Positions 6,717-10,323 of a stretch of 10,323 bases of DNA are shown one piece after another. The stretch lies in assembly GCA_021795535.1 (NCBI GenBank), contig JAJYPG010000018.1, positions 1 through 10,323 on the forward strand, read 5' to 3'. The notes beneath the pieces are model-generated. The model saw only the letters and a program-made list of their open reading frames with translations. It was not told the origin of the DNA and made no database searches. Within the stretch, counting starts at the first letter, position 1; each line of letters starts with the position of its first letter. The translations under genes and the position numbers were made by a program. The DNA comes from Planctomycetota bacterium. Lineage in GTDB: Bacteria > Planctomycetota > Phycisphaerae > WQYP01.

Positions 6717-6756
6717 GTTGATGTAAATAATGGGAACCATCAACAATCCGTTGTTG
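6717..6756 (+). repeat. Overlapping alternative hairpins after the PEP-CTERM-like gene
   Basis: GTTGATG (6717-6723) can pair with CATCAAC (6738-6744). CAACAA (6741-6746) can instead pair with TTGTTG (6751-6756) across a TCCG loop. The two stems share CAAC and exclude each other. They lie directly after the stop codon, with only a weak T-rich stretch following, so they may help end or stabilise the message. Confidence 0.35.
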
Positions 6757-6793
6757 TATTCCAATGGTGTTGCGTCTCGAGCCATCCTCCCCC

Positions 6794-6836
6794 TAAAAAA
6801 GTTGGCCCAGGCGCTGCACCGAATACGCCTGGGCCA
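6794..6836 (-). terminator. Intrinsic terminator of the sigma factor gene
   Basis: GGCCCAGGCG (6804-6813) and CGCCTGGGCC (6826-6835) form a perfect GC-rich stem with a 12-base loop, extended by one A-T pair to 11 pairs. On the minus strand it is followed by AAC and then six T residues (A-run at 6795-6800 on plus), the standard form of a Rho-independent terminator. It lies about 60 bp past the sigma factor stop. The hairpin could also slow plus-strand transcription from the converging gene, but that side lacks a T-run. Confidence 0.8.
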
Positions 6837-6868
6837 GTACAACTACCGGCCACACTGCCGGTCGTACT
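6836..6868. repeat. Second, nested inverted repeat next to the terminator
   Basis: ACCGGC (6845-6850) and GCCGGT (6857-6862) form a 6-bp stem with a six-base loop, flanked by AGTAC (6836-6840) and GTACT (6864-6868), which also pair. The structure sits between the sigma factor stop and its terminator, touching the end of the terminator stem, so the two together form a double hairpin. Confidence 0.55.
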
Positions 6869-6898
6869 CAACTTAAAAATCCACCACATTCCTGTCGT

Positions 6899-7870
6899 CT
6901 AAACAAGAACTTCACTGTTCAACGTCGCACGCAACTTTTCCAATGCACGGTTCTGAATCTGCCGCACACGCTCTTTGGTCACGCCAATGACCTGGCCCAC
7001 TTCCTCCAGTGTCATGGAGGAGGTCTCCTGGGACCGATTGATGGCAAAACGGGCCTCAATCACCCGGCGTTCCACGTCGGTCAGGTTGGCTCTATTTACT
7101 CTAATAATCCGCTGCAACTCCTCCACCGCATCTTTGGCAACGCCATCGCGACGGGTGTCCATATCGTTGGATTTTTCCATTGATGGGTCAAATTCCATCG
7201 GAAACATGTTGTGGTATCGCGTGCTTTTCACCGCAATGCGGCTGAAGGCTTTTAGAATAGCCCGGCAGGCATAGGTGCTGAACTTAAAACCGCGAGCCGC
7301 ATCAAATTTTTCCACCGCCCGCAGCAACGCCATATTTCCTTCGGAAATTAAATCGCCAAAGTCCACATCAGTCATCCGGGTCCGCTTGGCCATGGCCAAA
7401 ACAAGTGCCAGATTTGCATTGGTAATCAGTTCACGTGTATCACGTACTCGGCCATACCAGAAGGCCATGTCCGCTGCAATTTTCCTGCTCGGCTTTTCCT
7501 TAAACGCCGCCGCCAGGATTCCTGTTCGCATTCGAGCATAGTTATAGCGAAGGAACAAATGTCTTTCCTCGTTGGTTTTCAGGATTGCGGAAGTTGGTGC
7601 CGAAGATGAGAGGACATCATCCGTCATTGGGTGATACCAGCCCGTGCCCGCTGGGGTAATATCCATTCCCTCATCAAATAACTCACGCTGTGCGTGAGTC
7701 TTGTTGAAAAGTGGATTGGGCATATAGTCCAAAGAAACGCTTAAGGCTTCCGTGGACAATTCCCGCTGTGTTGGTGTCAGCACAGCCAAGGCCGCCCGAT
7801 GTTTCTGGCTACTGGGAGCAAAATAAGGGGCTAACTTCTGGTCTTTCAGGTCTATCGTGGCCACATTCAT
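6899..7870 (-). CDS. Sigma-70 family RNA polymerase sigma factor with long N-terminal extension
   Basis: The 323-residue protein has a clear sigma region 2 (about 145-212), with LITNANLALVLAMAKR, DLISEGNMALLRAVEKFD and RGFKFSTYACRAILKAFSR. It also has a clear region 4 (about 263-315), with LTDVERRVIEARF and the helix-turn-helix TLEEVGQVIGVTKERVRQIQNRALEKLR, which should contact -35 elements. The 144 N-terminal residues contain no ordinary region 1.1 but include EERHLFLRYNYARMRT, resembling region 1.2. Region 3 between 213 and 262 is short and not recognisable. The usual tryptophan pair of region 2.3 (YATWWIRQA) is replaced (YACRAILKA), which should affect promoter melting. The start at ATG 7870 has AGGAGA six bases upstream. 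It is flanked by its own terminator and probably monocistronic. It is likely an alternative or group 2-like sigma factor; the regulon is unknown. Confidence 0.94.
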   Translation of the reverse strand: MNVATIDLKDQKLAPYFAPSSQKHRAALAVLTPTQRELSTEALSVSLDYMPNPLFNKTHAQRELFDEGMDITPAGTGWYHPMTDDVLSSSAPTSAILKTNEERHLFLRYNYARMRTGILAAAFKEKPSRKIAADMAFWYGRVRDTRELITNANLALVLAMAKRTRMTDVDFGDLISEGNMALLRAVEKFDAARGFKFSTYACRAILKAFSRIAVKSTRYHNMFPMEFDPSMEKSNDMDTRRDGVAKDAVEELQRIIRVNRANLTDVERRVIEARFAINRSQETSSMTLEEVGQVIGVTKERVRQIQNRALEKLRATLNSEVLV

Positions 7871-8247
7871 AACTTGTCTCCTGTCGGTGGTTGGCGAACA
7901 TCTGTCCCGCCTTACATTGTTTAATACAGTACAATTTTCATGCCGGGTCGGATAAAAGCGGCAAATCTTCTAAATAAAGAGTGTAACTGTATGCCACATA
8001 AAGGGTTGCATTTATTAAAAAAAATTAAAAATAATTCCAAACCACAGGACACCCCGGACATTTTGACCACTTGACCCTGACGAAACAGGTAAATTGACTA
8101 CGACAGAAACGTCTTGTTCAAGAATTGGTAATATCCCACCCGCTCCGTTCAAAGCCATTATGAAGCGGTTGTTCTTTCGGATACTCGATGTGAGATAATA
8201 TGTGAAATGAACTATTCACCCGATCCAATGCCCCGCCAACCCCAAAA
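7871..8247. other. Intergenic region upstream of the sigma factor
   Basis: No gene is supported in these bases. The region includes an A-rich stretch near 8018-8036 and three TTGAC words in one orientation (8063, 8071 and 8094), the first two as a direct TTGACCAC/TTGACCCT tandem. A plus-strand promoter-like pair is TTGTTC 8169-8174, a 19-base gap and GATAAT 8194-8199. I see no convincing -35/-10 pair for the sigma gene; TTGCCG with a poor -10 at 17 bases is the best minus-strand candidate, around 7935-7970. It may hold sites for a regulator of the sigma gene. Confidence 0.4.
7878..7882 (-). promoter_or_regulatory. Ribosome-binding site of the sigma factor gene
   Basis: AGGAG on the minus strand, within CAGGAGA and seven bases before ATG 7870, supports the chosen start and hence the long N-terminal extension being translated. 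Confidence 0.6.
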
Positions 8248-8281
8248 GAAAAGCCTGTCGGATTTTCCGGACAGGCTTTTC
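8248..8281. terminator. Bidirectional-looking intrinsic terminator
   Basis: AAAAGCCTGTC (8249-8259) and GACAGGCTTTT (8270-8280) form a perfect 11-pair stem, extended by G8248-C8281. The loop can itself close with GGA/TCC. On the minus strand the stem ends in TTTTCTTTT, and on the plus strand in TTTT, so both directions are plausible. On the minus strand it would end the transcript of the lysine-rich mini-gene, about 137 nt past its stop codon, and insulate the sigma factor gene. Confidence 0.75.
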
Positions 8282-8417
8282 CAATTTTGTGTTCGCCGTT
8301 ATTCGCGACTCATATTGGTGTATACAAACAAACACCGCAATACAAGGTTGAGCGAAACATTTACCGGCGATGCGGCGCGACAACCTTACGATGGGTTTCA
8401 CGCCATACGCCAAAAGG

Positions 8418-8513
8418 TCAACGCTTGGAAGCGGACTTCTTGGTGCTTTTCTTCGCAGACTTCTTCGTGCTCTTGGCACTCTTGGAGCTGGAAGCTTTTT
8501 TCTTCGCGGCCAT
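8418..8513 (-). CDS. 31-residue lysine-rich, histone H1-tail-like mini-protein
   Basis: The minus strand encodes a short protein that starts MAAKKKASSSKSAKSTKK and goes on with SAKK and STKK units, ending SASKR. Twelve Lys plus one Arg make 13 of 31 residues basic; nearly all others are Ser, Ala or Thr, with no acidic, aromatic or large hydrophobic residue. This composition matches the disordered DNA-binding tails of histone H1 and of bacterial H1-like or extended HU proteins, so a nucleoid-associated or nucleic-acid-condensing role is inferred. The ATG is preceded by AAAGGAGGTGA (8518-8528), essentially a full match to the 16S anti-Shine-Dalgarno, with seven bases from GGAGG to ATG. That is the strongest ribosome-binding site in the window. 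A promoter upstream and a terminator downstream define a transcript of about 300 nt. An in-frame ATG six codons earlier lacks a ribosome-binding site. Confidence 0.72.
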   Translation of the reverse strand: MAAKKKASSSKSAKSTKKSAKKSTKKSASKR

Positions 8514-8517
8514 GCTA

Positions 8518-8528
8518 TCACCTCCTTT
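8518..8528 (-). promoter_or_regulatory. Full-length Shine-Dalgarno of the lysine-rich mini-gene
   Basis: AAAGGAGGTGA on the minus strand pairs over about ten bases with the 3' end of 16S rRNA. It is the main reason for accepting such a short gene and predicts high translation. Confidence 0.8.
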
Positions 8529-8552
8529 CATGGATAGTAAGACCTTGCCATT

Positions 8553-8580
8553 ATTATCGGCATTGTCAATGAGTCCACAA
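8553..8580 (-). promoter_or_regulatory. Candidate promoter of the lysine-rich mini-gene
   Basis: On the minus strand, TTGTGG (plus 8575-8580), a 16-base spacer and GATAAT (8553-8558) predict a start near 8546, about 33 nt before the ATG. A perfect TTGACA (8564-8569) also lies here but has no -10 at a workable distance; TACTAT is 24 bases away. Confidence 0.4.
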
Positions 8581-8586
8581 CATTAA

Positions 8587-8616
8587 ATTTTAAAAAAAAC
8601 AAAAGTTTTTTAAAAT
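8587..8616. repeat. A/T-only inverted repeat after the DUF58 gene
   Basis: ATTTTAAAAAA (8587-8597) and TTTTTTAAAAT (8606-8616) form a perfect 11-bp inverted repeat with an eight-base spacer, 15 bp past the DUF58 stop. On the minus strand its second arm runs on from a long T-tract, so it may act as a weak terminator. It could equally be a curved, AT-rich promoter element for the mini-gene. Confidence 0.45.
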
Positions 8617-8631
8617 AAATTTGTCGTCTTG

Positions 8632-9573
8632 TCAGGTGTGCACCAATCCCAATTGCTTTCCCCACATGCGCAGAAGTTTACTTGCGGTTTGTGATGTGTC
8701 GCAGAGCAACCACTGCGCACCGTGCGATTGCATTTGTTTTTCAGTGTTTTTAAGCCATTTGATCATATTTTGATGGTATCTTTCCACGGCACCGGCGTCT
8801 GTGGCAATGCCACGAATTGTTTGAGTTTCCATATCCAGAAGTTCCGGCCCCGGTGCGGAGCCGGGATGAATTTCCTGCGGCGAAAGAATGTGCAGGCAGG
8901 TTACGCTTTGTTTGCCTGTGGCAAGCAGACGGAGCGATACGGAGATATCTCCGGGTGGCAGAAAATCGCTGATAATCACGAAAAGCCCCCGTGCGGGGGC
9001 CTGGGCGGCGCATTGTTCAATGATGTGGGCGATATTGCCACGGCCTGTTGGTGATGCCTTGCGCAGCAATTGAATTAAATCTGTGGCGGCTTGCGGGCGA
9101 TTGAAGTTTCGCGTGTAGATTGCGGATTCCCGTGTGTTATTGCAGGTGAGGACCATACGCAGCGAATCATGATGTTCCAGCGCCATGATTCCGGCAACCA
9201 GCGCCAGATCGCGGGCCATGGAAAATTTGTCCGGTTGGCCAAAATTCATGCTTTGCGAGGTGTCCAACAGAATGGTCACCGGAAGCGCCCGGCGGTCATG
9301 AAACAGGCGAATGACCAACTGATCCAATCGTGCCAGGGCCGATTGATCTATGAAACGAACATCATCGCCTTGTGAATAGGGACGAAAATCCGCAATCTCC
9401 AGCCCGGAGATTTGCAATCCGGTGGGGCGTTTGCCGCCTGTCCAGAGGGTTTGAAGTCCTTGTCCACGCAGACGACATTGCCGCACCAGTTCGAGCAATT
9501 CCCGCCCAGGCCATTCAGCGGGACGGGGCGACAATAGGGCTGGGGAAAATGTTTTCGGAAGATGAAACTTCAT
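8632..9573 (-). CDS. DUF58 / von Willebrand factor A-like protein
   Basis: The 313-residue protein shows the DUF58 core GLEIADFRPYSQGDDVRFID (about 57-76) followed by ARLDQLVIRLFHDRR. A von Willebrand A-type fold then begins at VTILLDTSQSM, where DTSQS (104-108) is a complete metal-ion-dependent adhesion motif. Later parts, ASPTGRGN and FVIISDFLPPGD, supply the expected Thr and Asp metal positions. No membrane segment is visible. DUF58 proteins usually pair with a MoxR-type AAA+ ATPase and other VWA or BatA-like genes, acting in envelope stress, chaperone-like or metal-insertion roles; none of those partners is within this window. Start choice is uncertain: ATG 9573 is used, while TTG 9597 would add eight residues, and neither has a good ribosome-binding site. 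The mini-gene follows on the same strand and recG precedes it. Confidence 0.88.
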   Translation of the reverse strand: MKFHLPKTFSPALLSPRPAEWPGRELLELVRQCRLRGQGLQTLWTGGKRPTGLQISGLEIADFRPYSQGDDVRFIDQSALARLDQLVIRLFHDRRALPVTILLDTSQSMNFGQPDKFSMARDLALVAGIMALEHHDSLRMVLTCNNTRESAIYTRNFNRPQAATDLIQLLRKASPTGRGNIAHIIEQCAAQAPARGLFVIISDFLPPGDISVSLRLLATGKQSVTCLHILSPQEIHPGSAPGPELLDMETQTIRGIATDAGAVERYHQNMIKWLKNTEKQMQSHGAQWLLCDTSQTASKLLRMWGKQLGLVHT

Positions 9574-9660
9574 GCCTGCTGATTGTAACCGAATCAAGAG
9601 CGGTCGGAACTAAATTTGAGCGTGAGACAAACGTGGGGCTTGACACTTTTTCCGGGCCTC

Positions 9661-9748
9661 TGGGAGCGCGGCTGTCCTCAACCGCCTTTCGCCGTTCCCG
9701 GCATTTTTTCGGCGTTGATCTTAGGTCTCAATGCGCGCACTTTGGCCG
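9661..9748 (+). repeat. Dispersed repeat, copy B
   Basis: This is the ungapped partner of 2256-2343, with about 84 percent identity over 88 bases and the same orientation. The first 20 bases match exactly. The inverted-repeat core reads GCGGCT-GTCCTC-AACCGC, one base from a perfect AGCCGC arm, and the GCCG-TTCC-CGGC hairpin is conserved. It sits in the 271-bp gap between recG and the DUF58 gene, about 88 bp upstream of the latter's start, much as copy A sits about 150 bp upstream of ndk. Confidence 0.8.
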
Positions 9749-9844
9749 TTGTCAGAAAAATTAGCAGACCTCAAACGTGTAACAAAATGGATAGGCGAGT
9801 AAATCCTGAAGCTTAGGTATATCAGATAAAAGACGAGGGGCGGG

Positions 9845-10323
9845 TTAGCCCACGTCCGCCAGGGAGATGGTGGTTCCGAAGCGGGCAATTACTTCGCGGC
9901 GCAGCCGGGCGTGGGTTGGATCAATTAAATGGGGGTCCTGTTTTACCGTTTGCAGCGCATCGGTGCGTGCGGTCGGCAGGAGAGTGGGGTCAAACAGAAG
10001 ATCGGTGAAGGTAAGGTCGCCATGGCCACTTTGCCGCGTGCCGATCAGTTCGCCCATGCCGCGAAGTTTGAGGTCTTCCTCGGCTATTTTAAAGCCGCTG
10101 GTGTGGCGCACCATGGCGGCCATTCGCCGGGCGGATTCATCGGTCTGCTGATCAGAAATCAGAATGCACCAGGCCTGATGGCTACCCCGCCCGATGCGTC
10201 CACGCAGTTGATGCAACTGTGCCAGGCCGAAATGATCGGCATGTTCAATAATCATAAGCGAGGCATTGGGCACATCCACACCAACCTCAATAACGGTGGT
10301 GGAAACAAGAGCATCAATCCGGC
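9845..10323 (-). CDS. recG: ATP-dependent DNA helicase RecG, C-terminal part (5' end outside window)
   Basis: RecG is a superfamily 2 double-stranded DNA translocase that remodels stalled replication forks and branches such as Holliday junctions. The visible 158 residues enter the second helicase domain at motif V (ALVSTTVIEVGVDVPNAS). They continue through motif VI (QLHQLRGRIGRG) and include the RecG-type TRG translocation region GFKIAEEDLKLRGMGELIGTRQSG. The C-terminal domain ends at TAA 9845-9847. All motifs expected in this part are intact. The full protein is usually close to 700 residues, so about three quarters lies beyond the right edge. No convincing terminator follows; the 3' side holds the dispersed repeat and the DUF58 gene on the same strand. 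Confidence 0.97.
   Translation of the reverse strand, partial: RIDALVSTTVIEVGVDVPNASLMIIEHADHFGLAQLHQLRGRIGRGSHQAWCILISDQQTDESARRMAAMVRHTSGFKIAEEDLKLRGMGELIGTRQSGHGDLTFTDLLFDPTLLPTARTDALQTVKQDPHLIDPTHARLRREVIARFGTTISLADVG

Noticed and set aside
8216..8521. 101-codon minus-strand frame and overlapping 121- and 99-codon plus-strand frames
   Set aside because: They run over the terminator stem or the mini-gene in other frames. None has a suitable ribosome-binding site, whereas the 31-codon frame sits correctly after a full Shine-Dalgarno.
8564..8569. Perfect TTGACA on the minus strand as the -35 of the mini-gene
   Set aside because: The nearest good -10 boxes are 5 or 24 bases away, neither workable; TTGTGG/GATAAT with a 16-base spacer fits better.
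9372..9764. 130-codon plus-strand frame over the DUF58 start and the repeat
   Set aside because: It is antisense to a well-supported DUF58 gene, extends into repeat sequence and shows no domain.
1..10323. CRISPR array, tRNA, rRNA, transposase or prophage genes
   Set aside because: No regularly spaced repeats, cloverleaf sequence, rRNA segment or transposase motif was seen when reading both strands.

Overview
The window is a chromosomal stretch from a moderate-GC Gram-negative bacterium, roughly half GC by eye. It most resembles the Planctomycetota/Verrucomicrobiota group. The reasons are: a sigma-70 factor with a long N-terminal extension and a degenerate -10 melting motif; a secreted Ser/Thr/Asn-rich protein with a PEP-CTERM-like (PIPAT) sorting tail; a GH20-type glycosidase; and a decayed palindromic dispersed repeat in intergenic DNA. 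This lineage call is inference from style, not from a marker-gene comparison.

Layout, left to right. (1) Positions 1-2108, minus strand: ndk (nucleoside diphosphate kinase), then a single-domain cupin, then a cardiolipin synthase/phospholipase D whose 3' end leaves the window. The gaps are 53 and 37 bp, so this is probably one transcription unit, with an extra promoter inside the cupin tail for cls. (2) Positions 2109-2518: divergent intergenic region with the ndk promoter, copy A of a dispersed repeat and a small hairpin. (3) Positions 2519-5501, plus strand: a GH20-like beta-N-acetylhexosaminidase with no clear signal peptide, then a PfkB-family sugar/nucleoside kinase 100 bp downstream. 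(4) Positions 5502-6713, plus strand: a roughly 400 bp non-coding leader with palindromes, a promoter and a possible leaderless leader peptide, then the sorted surface protein. (5) Positions 6714-6898: converging 3' ends with a strong terminator. (6) Positions 6899-7870, minus strand: the sigma factor. (7) Positions 7871-8631: mostly intergenic, but with a clear 31-residue lysine-rich, histone-tail-like mini-gene on the minus strand. That gene has a full-length Shine-Dalgarno, its own promoter and a terminator. (8) Positions 8632-9597, minus strand: a DUF58/von Willebrand-A protein. (9) Positions 9598-9844: intergenic, with copy B of the dispersed repeat. (10) Positions 9845-10323, minus strand: the C-terminal part of recG, cut by the window edge.

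Most genes are housekeeping or envelope functions rather than one pathway: nucleotide balance, phospholipid synthesis, replication-fork rescue, amino-sugar salvage and transcription. The items most worth a second look are the lysine-rich mini-protein, which standard length cut-offs would miss; the 84 percent identical 88-bp repeat pair, with both copies upstream of minus-strand genes; and the sigma factor, which lacks the tryptophan pair normally used in promoter opening. No CRISPR array, transposase, tRNA, rRNA or phage gene was seen.
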